A stretch of 64,000 nucleotides of DNA, taken from assembly GCA_027459505.1 (NCBI GenBank), contig DAIDIE010000041.1, positions 230,495 through 294,494 on the forward strand, given 5' to 3'. Within the stretch, counting starts at the first letter, position 1; the number at the start of each line of letters is the position of its first letter. A program made the translations under genes and the position numbers. This DNA is from Acidobacteriota bacterium (GTDB lineage Bacteria; Acidobacteriota; Terriglobia; Terriglobales; SCQP01). Below the pieces are notes generated by a model. The model did no database searches, was not told the DNA's origin, and saw only the letters and a list, made by a program, of their open reading frames with translations. This document shows positions 26,721-35,025 of this stretch, piece by piece.

Positions 26721-28262
26721 CTAGTGTTTGAAGTGCCGCACGCCGGTGAAGACCATGGCAATGCCCAGCCGGTCGCAGGCGGCAACGGAGTCGGCGTCGC
26801 GCACCGAGCCCCCCGGCTGAATGATGGCGGTCACACCGTGCTTGGCCGCCTCCTCAATGTTGTCGGCAAAAGGAAAGAAGGCATCGCTGGCCAGTACTGA
26901 GCCCTGCAGCGGCAATTGTGCCTTCATTGCCGCGATTCTCACCGAATCAATCCGGCTCATCTGGCCGGCGCCGACCGCCAACGTCTGCCCCTCACGGGCA
27001 TAGACAATGGCGTTGCTCTTGACGTGCTTGCACACCTTCCAGGCAAACAGCAGCGCCCGCAACTCTTCCTCGCTGGGGCCGCGCTTGGTGGCTATCTTCA
27101 GCGCGGAGGCCTGCAACTGATGCAGATCGCGCTCTTGCACCAGCATCCCGCCGCTGATGCTCTTGTACAACCATTCGGTGCCGGTCCCCGGCGGTACGGC
27201 CACCAGACGCAGGTTCTTCTTCGCGGCGAACACCGCGCGCGCTTTCTCACTGTAGCCGGGCGCGGCAATACACTCAACGAACAGCGAAGAGATTGCCTGC
27301 GCAGCCTCCTCGTCGACTTCGCGGTTAATGCCGATCACGCCACCAAACGCCGAGACAGGATCGCACGCCAGTGCCTTCTCGTAAGCTTCCTTCAGGTTGG
27401 CCCCGGTTGCGCAGCCGGCGGGGTTGGTGTGCTTGATGATAGCCACGGCGGGTTCATCAAACTCCCGCGCTAACTCCCAGCACGCTTCCAGATCCACCAG
27501 ATTGTTGAACGACAGTTCCTTCCCTTGCAGGCTCTCGGCGGAGGCCAGCCCACCCTTTTGCGCCAGGTCGGTGTAGACGGCGGCGCGCTGGTGCGGGTTT
27601 TCGCCGTAGCGCAAGTCCTTGCGCTTGTGCAAAGTGAGATGGATCTCCGCCGCCAGCCCGGATGTTGCCGGCTGAACCTGGAAGTTCTCCTCATTGAACT
27701 CGACATTGCGCAGCGTGGCGCTGATCGCCGCGTCGTATGCCGCGGTGCGCGCGAACGCCTTGCGGGCCAGTTCCCAACGCAACGCCAGGCTGGTCCCCCC
27801 GCTGGCCTTCAACTGCGCCGCCACCGCGTCGTAGTCCGCGGGCGAGGTGACGACGGTAACGGCGTGAAAGTTCTTTGCCGCCGAGCGCACCATGGAAGGC
27901 CCGCCAATATCGATGTTTTCCACCAGTTCTTCAAACGAGACGCCGGGTTTGGCCGCCGTCTCTTCAAACGGGTAGAGATTGATCACTACCAGATCGATAG
28001 GGTCAATGCCGTGCTGCCGCATCTGCTCGCGGTGTTCGGGCAGATCGCGCCGGCCCAGCAGCCCGCCATGAACGCGCGGGTGCAGCGTCTTGACTCTTCC
28101 ATCGAGCATCTCCGGAAAACCGGTGTGCTCGGCGACGTCCTTGACCGTGAGCCCGGCCTCGCGCAGGGTGCGCGCCGTGCCTCCGGTGGAAAGCAGTTGG
28201 AAGCCGCTGTCCGCCAATTGACGAGCGAAGGAAACCAGGCCGGTCTTATCGCTCACCGACAA
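26721..28262 (-). CDS. purH: Bifunctional AICAR transformylase / IMP cyclohydrolase
   Basis: A 513-residue enzyme from TTG 28262 that performs the last two steps of IMP synthesis. The N-terminal IMP cyclohydrolase (MGS-like) part shows SVSDKTGLVSFARQL and LLSTGGTARTLREAG. The C-terminal transformylase has KHTNPAGCATG, SDAFFPFADNIEEAA and the ending IIQPGGSVRDADSV with FTGVRHFKH. The codons just before TTG read FALLS, which matches the family start RALLSVSDKTG, so the true start is upstream. However, no ATG, GTG or TTG exists there in frame before the preceding gene's stop; only CTG 28265, ATC 28331 or ATT-like codons remain. Confidence 0.94.
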   Translation of the reverse strand: MSVSDKTGLVSFARQLADSGFQLLSTGGTARTLREAGLTVKDVAEHTGFPEMLDGRVKTLHPRVHGGLLGRRDLPEHREQMRQHGIDPIDLVVINLYPFEETAAKPGVSFEELVENIDIGGPSMVRSAAKNFHAVTVVTSPADYDAVAAQLKASGGTSLALRWELARKAFARTAAYDAAISATLRNVEFNEENFQVQPATSGLAAEIHLTLHKRKDLRYGENPHQRAAVYTDLAQKGGLASAESLQGKELSFNNLVDLEACWELAREFDEPAVAIIKHTNPAGCATGANLKEAYEKALACDPVSAFGGVIGINREVDEEAAQAISSLFVECIAAPGYSEKARAVFAAKKNLRLVAVPPGTGTEWLYKSISGGMLVQERDLHQLQASALKIATKRGPSEEELRALLFAWKVCKHVKSNAIVYAREGQTLAVGAGQMSRIDSVRIAAMKAQLPLQGSVLASDAFFPFADNIEEAAKHGVTAIIQPGGSVRDADSVAACDRLGIAMVFTGVRHFKH

Positions 28263-28324
28263 CAGCGCGAATCTGGAATTGCCGGTAGCGGCACTGGACC
28301 GTCCGGAGGATTGCGAAGCTTGCT

Positions 28325-28903
28325 CTACGATGGCTTTTTTCCTTTCAAAGCCAATTTTACCCGTCCCTGCTCCAGCGTCACACAGGCTTCCACCTCCTGC
28401 ACCCCCTGTTTCACGCGAATCTCGGCGCTTTTCGCCTGGATAAAGGAGCGGAAATTCTCCAACGAGCCGGGTGGCAGGCTCTCGGCGGCCAGTTCACGAG
28501 CTTTGAGGAAGGCCTCGTAGAGTTTTTCAACGTTGCTAGCGTCCACGCTCTTGCCCAACGAGATGCGGACCTCTTCCATGCGGGCGCGCGCGGAGGTGGC
28601 CGGTTGGGCGCCATTGACCGACAACAAACGGTCGGCAGGTCGCTGCCAGCCATCATCCTTCACCTGCAGCTTGCGTCGCCAGACCGAGCTCATGGCGGCG
28701 TAGCGCTGCTGCAACTGATTCAGCCGGAAGCGCTGCGCGTATTTGAGGTTGCTGTTGTCGTTGAGGATCCGGAAGTAGTTGTCCACACGCCAGACCGCAT
28801 CCGCCGGCGGCCGCTTCTTGCCGCCTGAAAAATAGATGTCGTACTCGATGCCGAGCTTACGGATCGAGTCCTCGAGTTGGTCCAGCGTTTCTTCCGGTGT
28901 CAC
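28325..28903 (-). CDS. MXAN_5187_C-type conserved protein of unknown function
   Basis: A 192-residue soluble protein, probably helical. The wording IRKLGIEYDIYFSGGKKRPP, followed by WRVDNYFRILND, YAQRFRLNQLQQRYAAMSSVW and RRKLQ, is characteristic of the MXAN_5187 C-terminal domain seen in Myxococcota and Acidobacteriota. Its function is not known. It lies directly upstream of purH. Its stop overlaps the region where the purH N-terminus would start, so the two are likely translated from one message. Confidence 0.75.
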   Translation of the reverse strand: MTPEETLDQLEDSIRKLGIEYDIYFSGGKKRPPADAVWRVDNYFRILNDNSNLKYAQRFRLNQLQQRYAAMSSVWRRKLQVKDDGWQRPADRLLSVNGAQPATSARARMEEVRISLGKSVDASNVEKLYEAFLKARELAAESLPPGSLENFRSFIQAKSAEIRVKQGVQEVEACVTLEQGRVKLALKGKKPS

Positions 28904-28984
28904 GTCGGGACCATCTTACATAGGACGCCGCTTCACCGCTAGTCTCACCGAGCGGAATTCGTTTTTGGGCTGACTCTTTAGAGC

Positions 28985-29902
28985 CTACTCAGAATTTGCA
29001 GTGGTGGGCGGGGCGCAGGTCGGCGGCAATTGTCCTTGGCCCAAAAACTCCACAATCTCGGCACAGAGGCGCTGCTGAAACGCCGGGCGGTCAAATCCAG
29101 CCGCATCCTCCATGGGGGCAAAGCCCGGCCGGCGCATGGATTCAGGGAAGCTGAGAAAAGAGTAGTGACCGGCCTGATCAGCCATCCGCAGTTCCACCTT
29201 CCCGGGTTCCGGAACACAGTCCAGCAGAAGCTGAGCCTGCCAGCGCGGAGTGATGGTGTCACGGCCGCCGGCGTAGAGCAGGAGCGGGACATGCACGTTC
29301 TGCAGCGCACCTGGAGCGACAAACCACGCCGTTGCTGGTGCCATTAATACCAATATCTTTACACGCGCGTCCGCAGTGACCGGAACCGCCTCCTCGGGGC
29401 TCCACCAGGGCTGTGCGCCAGCGGCGGCGAGCGCTGTATAGCCACCCATCGAATGCCCAAGCACGGCCACTCCTGCTCTAGAAACATGCCTCCCTAAACG
29501 CGAATCGGAGCAAAGCCAGTCCAGCGTGAGGCAAATGTGGCGTGGGCGGAGCTGAAGGTTCTTACGGCTGTTGCTGAGCGAACTGTCGCCGCGGTGATCA
29601 CCATGGTGTTGCGGCATTGCCGCAATGTAGCCCCGCCGCGCCAGATACTCCGCATACGGGCGCAGCAGCAGGGGACTGCTTCCGCCGCCATGCGAAACCA
29701 GCACGACAGGATGAGCTCCGGCGGCGACTGCGGCGCCCGGCTTAACCTCCAGCGTGAACGGCCCTATCGAGAGAGATTGGGGCGCTTCCAGCGTAGGGTA
29801 GTAGACGTGGACCGGAAAGCGGATGCTGTTTTCCGCATCTTCCACCTCGGTGGACAGCCAGCCGGCATAGAAGGGCGTGGGGATGAAAGCGGGTCCTAGC
29901 AC
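28985..29902 (-). CDS. Alpha/beta hydrolase (dienelactone-hydrolase / PAF-acetylhydrolase-like)
   Basis: A 305-residue hydrolase. The nucleophile elbow is GHSMGGYTALAAAG, and the oxyanion part is VLVSHGGGSSPLLLRPYAEYLARRG. An Asp/His pair towards the C-terminus (GGRDTITPRW, DQAGHYSFLSFPE) completes a Ser-Asp-His triad. The overall layout resembles poly-specific acetylhydrolases of the DLH/PET-hydrolase-like group. No signal peptide is seen, and the substrate is unknown. Confidence 0.8.
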   Translation of the reverse strand: MLGPAFIPTPFYAGWLSTEVEDAENSIRFPVHVYYPTLEAPQSLSIGPFTLEVKPGAAVAAGAHPVVLVSHGGGSSPLLLRPYAEYLARRGYIAAMPQHHGDHRGDSSLSNSRKNLQLRPRHICLTLDWLCSDSRLGRHVSRAGVAVLGHSMGGYTALAAAGAQPWWSPEEAVPVTADARVKILVLMAPATAWFVAPGALQNVHVPLLLYAGGRDTITPRWQAQLLLDCVPEPGKVELRMADQAGHYSFLSFPESMRRPGFAPMEDAAGFDRPAFQQRLCAEIVEFLGQGQLPPTCAPPTTANSE

Positions 29903-30003
29903 GCTGGTTGGTCCAACGCTCGAAGATGACCTGAGCGCGAGTCAATGGTACCTCAGCAAGAGTGCGCAGCTTATGCGTGAACCAAGTGCTCGTGCTGAGG
30001 TAA

Positions 30004-30079
<76 letters not shown>

Positions 30080-30335
30080 AGTCTATGCGAACGGCGGGAA
30101 GCCATTTTCGCCAACCCCGGCAAGGGGCTTCGGATACGCATGCTCCAGCGAATCGGCCGGCCAGAGGCCCCTCATCCGTTGGCAATCCGTTGCATGCGAC
30201 GGCTCGTGTTCGATCTTAACACAACGCTTCAAGCTTGCACCTTCAAATGAACCCGCTTTCGGCGCCGCCTTTTGCTCCAGACTCTCCGGGGCCAAGATGC
30301 CGTAGACTAGCCGAGCGTTCCGTTATCTCTCAGCT
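30080..30335. other. Intergenic region before the prepilin peptidase gene
   Basis: About 255 bp holding the promoters of tRNA-Lys (minus) and the peptidase gene (plus). A 70-codon minus-strand frame here has no recognisable features. Confidence 0.4.
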
Positions 30336-31247
30336 ATGCCTCTGACGATCGCTACCTCCGCGCCGCTGGCGACTGGCCTGCTCGCTTTTCTTTTTGGGCT
30401 GGTGCTGGGAAGCTTTTTGAATGTGGCCATTTACCGGCTGCCTCGTGGAATATCGCTGGCCACGCCCCGGTCCCGCTGTCCCCACTGTGGGCGCCCGATT
30501 CGCGCCTGGGAAAACATTCCCCTGCTTAGCTATGTTTTTTTGCTGGGCCGTTGCCGGGGCTGCCGCCGTCCGATCTCGCTGCGCTACCCGCTCATTGAGC
30601 TCTGTACCGGACTTTTGTTCTGGTGGGGGGCCCTGCTCTACGGCCCTGTCCCCGGGTTCCTTCGCTTTACTTTCTTCACCGTTTCAATGCTGGCGCTGGT
30701 CATGACCGATTGGGACTGCCAACAGCTTCCCGATGAGATCACGCTCGGCGGCATCGTGGTGGGACTGGGCCTTGCGGCGGCAGTTCAGTCCGGCGGCGCC
30801 TGGGGTTGGAGTCCCCACCACCTGGAGTTGGCACTGCTCGGCGCGCTCACGGGTGCCGGGATGTTGTGGCTGGTTGGCGAGCTCTATTTCCGCGTTCGCG
30901 GCCGTGAGGGCATGGGATTGGGTGACGTCAAGATGATGGGCATGGTGGGCAGTTTCCTGGGCTGGCAGATGACGTTGTTGACCGTGCTGCTGGCCTCCCT
31001 CACCGGCGTTGCCGTCGGTATCGTTCTCATGCTGACGTTGGGCGTTACGCGGGTACGCCGTTGGCGCCGGCGCAACTTCTCTTGGACCGAAAGTTGCGCC
31101 CGGGCGAGCAGTGCGGTGCAGGTCTACTTCTCCCGTCGTGCCATTCCGTTCGGGGTTTTCCTGGGCACCATGGCCGTGGTGAGCTGGCAATGGGGACCGT
31201 CACTGTGGGCTTGGTACATGTCTGCTTTCGGGGTGGCGCCGCGATGA
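30336..31247 (+). CDS. pilD: Prepilin peptidase / N-methyltransferase (PilD type)
   Basis: A 303-residue aspartic membrane protease that cleaves and methylates type IV prepilins and type II pseudopilins. The N-terminal domain has two CxxC pairs (CPHCGRPIRAWENIP, CRGCRRPISLRYPLIE), which occur in bifunctional enzymes. The catalytic aspartates are in MTDWDCQQLPDEI and GLGDVKMMGMVG (the GxGD motif). About seven to eight transmembrane helices are predicted. No other pilus genes are in the window. It overlaps the next gene by ATGA. Confidence 0.94.
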   Translation: MPLTIATSAPLATGLLAFLFGLVLGSFLNVAIYRLPRGISLATPRSRCPHCGRPIRAWENIPLLSYVFLLGRCRGCRRPISLRYPLIELCTGLLFWWGALLYGPVPGFLRFTFFTVSMLALVMTDWDCQQLPDEITLGGIVVGLGLAAAVQSGGAWGWSPHHLELALLGALTGAGMLWLVGELYFRVRGREGMGLGDVKMMGMVGSFLGWQMTLLTVLLASLTGVAVGIVLMLTLGVTRVRRWRRRNFSWTESCARASSAVQVYFSRRAIPFGVFLGTMAVVSWQWGPSLWAWYMSAFGVAPR

Positions 31248-32035
31248 ACCTGGCGGTGCAACATAACCTGTCCGCTGCGCGCTTGATTCCGCCGGCGGCC
31301 CGCCAAGCCGCACGATCTTCCTCGTCGCCAGTTAAGCTCATTCCGCCTCCCCATCCCACGCCCACTCTCTTGCTTCGCGGCGCGCTTCCGCATTCGCCCG
31401 GTGCGCCTACGCCTCCACTGGTGCCCTTGCTGTTCGGGGCCGGCATTTTCCTGCTGGCCTTGTCAGCGGTAATGGTCTGGCTGCATTTCCGCATGCGCAA
31501 GCCCGCGGCGGTGGACTTCACCAGCGGTGAACACCCCCGCGTGCCGCTGCCCCAGGTGGAGAAAATGGTTGTCCAGATGCGCGAGCAGCGCGAGGAATTG
31601 GATCAATTACGCCGCCAGGTCCGCGCCGCCGGAAACGACAGCCGGCGTTCTGCTCAGCTCCTGCTGAACGCCTTTCCCGAAGCGCTGGTGCTTTTCGATC
31701 GCAATGGCATTGTGCAGGAGCTTAACGAATCCGCCAGAGACTTGTTGGGATTTGCTTCGCCGCGCGGCCTGCGTGCCGAAGAGCTCTTGCGCGAGGCGGC
31801 GGTTGTCGATCAAGACGCCTCGCAACCTCCTTTCGCTTTTGAGACAATCTATGCCGCGCTGCAAAGCGGATTCGGCGGAGAACAGCTTTTTATCGACTAC
31901 GCCGATCCCGCCGGACGCTCCACCCGTCTTCAAATACACCTGTTTCCCTTGCTTCAGCTCGATAGCTCCGGCGTTGAGGTCGTGGTGGAGGGGCTGATCG
32001 CTAGACTCAGCGCTGCCACCGGACAAAACGGTTAG
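31244..32035 (+). CDS. Membrane-anchored PAS-domain protein
   Basis: A 263-residue protein starting at ATG 31244, overlapping the peptidase stop. It has a Pro-rich N-terminal segment, one transmembrane helix (PLLFGAGIFLLALSAVMVWL, residues 64-83), a coiled coil (VEKMVVQMREQREELDQLRR) and a PAS-like domain (LLLNAFPEALVLFDRNGIVQ) up to the end. No kinase, cyclase or HTH part follows, so it could be a stand-alone sensor or a scaffold. Translational coupling to pilD suggests a link to pilus function, but that is only inference. Confidence 0.78.
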   Translation: MNLAVQHNLSAARLIPPAARQAARSSSSPVKLIPPPHPTPTLLLRGALPHSPGAPTPPLVPLLFGAGIFLLALSAVMVWLHFRMRKPAAVDFTSGEHPRVPLPQVEKMVVQMREQREELDQLRRQVRAAGNDSRRSAQLLLNAFPEALVLFDRNGIVQELNESARDLLGFASPRGLRAEELLREAAVVDQDASQPPFAFETIYAALQSGFGGEQLFIDYADPAGRSTRLQIHLFPLLQLDSSGVEVVVEGLIARLSAATGQNG

Positions 32036-32160
32036 CGCGATCTAACCAGGAATACGCGGCCAGACTGGCAATTGCGGCGATTTCCCCCTGCGTGTACACT
32101 GGCCGCAAGTAAGCAAATTGCGGGAACGCGCGGGGCTGACCGCGAGGGGTAAGGCGGGAC

Positions 32161-32700
32161 ATGAATCGAATTGCCTGGCTGGCATGTATTTGGTTTTTGG
32201 TGAGCGCTGGCGCCATGGCGCAGTCGCTAGGAACTCTCGCGCGCCGCGAGCGGCAGGCCCGCGCCAGGGTGGTTCGCGAAGCCCCTGTCTATACCAACGA
32301 CAACCTTCCCCAACAAGGTGATGTTTCCGTTCTGGGGCAACCGGCCGCCCCTTCCCATAAAACCAACACCGCCAAGGCCAATACGGCTGGTTCACACTCT
32401 TCGGGTAGCGATGCGGCGCAGGAGAGCGCTTGGAAGCAGCGTTTCGCGGCGGCACGCCGTCAGTTGGCGATGGACCAGCAGGACCTGCGCGTCAGTCAGC
32501 GGCAGTTGGGGTTGGATCAGTTGCAGTACTACTCCGATCCCAGCAAGGCAATGCAGCAGCAGTACTCAAACAGTGACCTCGTCAAGGATCGCGCTCACAT
32601 CGCCGACGTGCAAAAGCGCGTCGCGGCCGACCAGGCGCACATTGACCAGCTCACTGATGAGCTCCGCAAGGCTGGCCTCCCGGCCGGCTGGAGCCGCTGA
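32161..32700 (+). CDS. Exported coiled-coil protein of unknown function
   Basis: A 179-residue protein with a clear signal peptide (MNRIAWLACIWFLVSAGAMA) and a Gln/Asp-rich helical C-terminal half (RRQLAMDQQDLRVSQRQLGL and following) likely to form a coiled coil. I do not recognise a named family. It lies between the PAS protein and an ABC ATPase on the same strand. Confidence 0.7.
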   Translation: MNRIAWLACIWFLVSAGAMAQSLGTLARRERQARARVVREAPVYTNDNLPQQGDVSVLGQPAAPSHKTNTAKANTAGSHSSGSDAAQESAWKQRFAAARRQLAMDQQDLRVSQRQLGLDQLQYYSDPSKAMQQQYSNSDLVKDRAHIADVQKRVAADQAHIDQLTDELRKAGLPAGWSR

Positions 32701-32763
32701 CGATCCGCTGGCGAGACTTCTCTCGACTCCTTGGCGGCTCGCCCTTCCGGCTATCCTTAAAAG

Positions 32764-33546
32764 ATGTCTTCGCCCGATCTGCTTGAACTGCACAATATTT
32801 CCGTCCAGCGCGGCGCACATCTGGCCTTGCGCGACGTCTCCCTCTCCATTCCACAGGGACAACACGTGGCGGTGCTGGGTCCGAATGGCTCCGGAAAATC
32901 GACGCTGCTTAAGCTGATTTCACGCGAACTCTACCCGTTAGTCCTGCCCGGCAGCCTTATGGCTATTCTGGGCAAAAGCCGCTGGAATGTCTTTGAGCTG
33001 CGCGCTCAATTGGGTATTGTCAGCCCCGACTTGCTGCAGGATTTGACTCGCGAAGTGAACGGCTGGGATCTCATCGTGAGCAGCTTTTTTACTTCCATCG
33101 GTTTATGGCCAGGCCAGGATGCGACAGAGGACATGAAGCACCGCACTCACGAGGTGCTCCGCTGGTTGCAAATCGAACATATCGTTCAACGCACCTTGAA
33201 CCACATGTCTTCCGGAGAGGCGCGCCGCTGCCTGCTGGCCCGTGCTCTGGTGCACCAGCCGCAAACCCTCATCCTCGACGAACCCACTACCAGCCTCGAT
33301 CTGCGCGGGCGCCGCGATTTTCTGCGCACGCTTGCCTCCATTGCTGATGCTGGACATTCCCTCGTTCTCGTCACTCACCATGTCGCCGAGATTCTTCCCC
33401 AAATAGAGCGGGTTGTCCTCTTGAAGCACGGCCGCATCTTTCGCGATGGCGCCAAGGCTGATCTGTTGACCGCTGAGGTGCTTTCGGAGCTGTTTGAAAT
33501 GCCGGTCGAGGTGCGCGAGCGCGGTGGCTTCTATCAGGTGTGGTGA
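32764..33546 (+). CDS. Orphan ABC transporter ATP-binding protein
   Basis: A 260-residue ATPase: Walker A GPNGSGKST, signature MSSGEARRCLLARAL, Walker B TLILDEPTTSLDLRG, H-loop VLVTHHVAEIL. The signature motif is unusual in reading MSSGEARR instead of LSGGQ. Sequence flavour is that of ModF/iron-complex-like ATPases. No permease or binding protein is adjacent, so the partner must be elsewhere, or the protein acts in a non-transport role. Confidence 0.85.
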   Translation: MSSPDLLELHNISVQRGAHLALRDVSLSIPQGQHVAVLGPNGSGKSTLLKLISRELYPLVLPGSLMAILGKSRWNVFELRAQLGIVSPDLLQDLTREVNGWDLIVSSFFTSIGLWPGQDATEDMKHRTHEVLRWLQIEHIVQRTLNHMSSGEARRCLLARALVHQPQTLILDEPTTSLDLRGRRDFLRTLASIADAGHSLVLVTHHVAEILPQIERVVLLKHGRIFRDGAKADLLTAEVLSELFEMPVEVRERGGFYQVW

Positions 33547-33589
33547 GGGAGTCGCCCGTCCGTGGTTGCCGCGCTCTTGGCCATGAAAC

Positions 33590-34447
33590 TTATCGAATTC
33601 TCGCCTGCGACCTGGGTGATGAAGATAGCCTCGATGGCCTGCTTTCACTGCCCTGCATCCCCGGCCATTCATAGTGGGTCAGGACCGCGGTAATGGTCCC
33701 CCAACTCACCTTGGCTTCCACCATGACGGGCAGGTGGCGCTTGTCGTCGCTGAACCATACCCACATGCGCCCTTTGTGGTGAAATACCACGCTGTTGAAG
33801 ACAAACGGCTCGGTGCGGATGGTGTGAAACGTTCCCGCCGGCGTGGCGATGGTCTCTTTGAGGTCCGGCTTGAGCTGAACCTCAACGGTGGCCCCCCCCT
33901 CGTTCACCGGGAAGTTGTAGATCTCGCCCACCACCAACGGCAGGCTGCGCACGTAATAGAGCGCGCTGAAGATATCCAACACGCATCCCGGAATCGGCTT
34001 CACCTCATGCTTGTAGGTCGGCTTCTTGCCGCTGAAGTTTTGCTCGTCCAGGATGAGTTCCTTGTTGTTGGGGCGATAGCGGATCTGCGTGTGAAGATGC
34101 CGCCGGCCCTCAACCGTCTGTTTCGTCAGCGTGGTTGCGCAGAACGTGTCGGGGGTGTAGGCCGAATCGATGTGATCATGAACAGGGTAGAGCAGGGAGG
34201 TGACGCCGACGGAGTTGGCGTCGAAGACCACGTGCTCTTGCTGCCCCTGCCGCGTTAATTGCAGAGTTGCGCTACCCGCTTTCCACAGCCGCCATGAGGC
34301 GCTGTAGCTGAGCTTTTCCCCGTCCGGAATTTGAATGCGTTTGGTGGACGGCTGCGAAGCAGAATGTGACTTCGCTGGCGCTGCCTGCTGTCCCCATGCA
34401 GCAGCCCCCCAAACGACCATGGCCATGAACGCGGCAAAAAGGCGCAA
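33590..34447 (-). CDS. DUF3108-domain exported protein
   Basis: A 285-residue protein. TTG 34447 is preferred: it follows a ribosome site (ggaggag) and starts a good signal peptide (MRLFAAFMAMVVWGAAAWGQ). The reading frame extends far upstream, but that part overlaps the ICMT-like gene and has no plausible signal. The mature protein matches the DUF3108 pattern: GEKLSYSASWRLWKAGSATL, then YRPNNKELILDEQNFSGKK, VLDIFSALYYVRSLPL and LPVMVEAKVSWGTITAVLTH. The family is periplasmic and of unknown function. It is the last gene of the heptose cluster. Confidence 0.85.
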   Translation of the reverse strand: MRLFAAFMAMVVWGAAAWGQQAAPAKSHSASQPSTKRIQIPDGEKLSYSASWRLWKAGSATLQLTRQGQQEHVVFDANSVGVTSLLYPVHDHIDSAYTPDTFCATTLTKQTVEGRRHLHTQIRYRPNNKELILDEQNFSGKKPTYKHEVKPIPGCVLDIFSALYYVRSLPLVVGEIYNFPVNEGGATVEVQLKPDLKETIATPAGTFHTIRTEPFVFNSVVFHHKGRMWVWFSDDKRHLPVMVEAKVSWGTITAVLTHYEWPGMQGSESRPSRLSSSPRSQARIR

Positions 34448-34473
34448 ACACTCCTCCAGTCGAAGATTTTTGA

Positions 34474-35025
34474 TTAGCGCCAGGGAAGCGCTCCGAGCAA
34501 ACGAGCGGTGAGAATCGCCACTACAAATAGAAAGCCCAGTAGGGCATTGTACTCGCGATGCCGCAGATAAAGCGCGGGGGAAAATGTGGGCGAGCTGCCG
34601 GCTCGCGACTGCCGGGGCCAGCGCGGTAGCAGCCGCGGCACACGCCTCACATATGCGTCGAAGTCCGCGCCGAAGCGGCTGCGAAGAAATGCCTCTTCGC
34701 GGCGGATCACTGGCAAATAGATCCCCAGCATCATCGCTGTCACCAGCACCGCCATGATCCAGTCCGCGGCCGCAACCACAAACCCCACCGCCAGCAGAGT
34801 GCTGCCCAGGTATAAAGGGTTGCGGGTAAAACGGTAGGGGCCATCGGTGGCCAGCACATCGTTTTTGCGGATGTAGCCCGCGGCCCACGCGCGCAGCGCC
34901 AGGCCACACGCGGCGATGGGCAGTCCAATGGCCAGTGTCAATGGCAATGGGTGTGCGCGGTAAACGTAGATCAACGCCAGCACGAACCCCAGAGGGACCC
35001 GCCAGCGCGTGACAGAAAACTTCAT
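34474..35025 (-). CDS. Isoprenylcysteine carboxyl methyltransferase (ICMT)-like membrane protein
   Basis: A 183-residue membrane protein with four to five helices. The family motif is GLALRAWAAGYIRKN, followed by LATDGPYRFTRNPLYLGS (the RxPxY segment binding S-adenosylmethionine) and EEAFLRSRFGADFDAY. Such bacterial proteins methylate unknown lipids or isoprenoids. Its start overlaps the waaC stop by 4 bp, so it belongs to the heptose operon. A role in envelope lipid modification is plausible but unproven. Confidence 0.83.
   Translation of the reverse strand: MKFSVTRWRVPLGFVLALIYVYRAHPLPLTLAIGLPIAACGLALRAWAAGYIRKNDVLATDGPYRFTRNPLYLGSTLLAVGFVVAAADWIMAVLVTAMMLGIYLPVIRREEAFLRSRFGADFDAYVRRVPRLLPRWPRQSRAGSSPTFSPALYLRHREYNALLGFLFVVAILTARLLGALPWR

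Noticed and set aside
30083..30295. 70-codon minus-strand frame next to tRNA-Lys
   Set aside because: No recognisable domain or ribosome site; probably chance.
34448..34909. 154-codon upstream extension of the DUF3108 reading frame
   Set aside because: Overlaps the ICMT-like gene; a TTG with ribosome site and signal peptide at 34447 is a better start.
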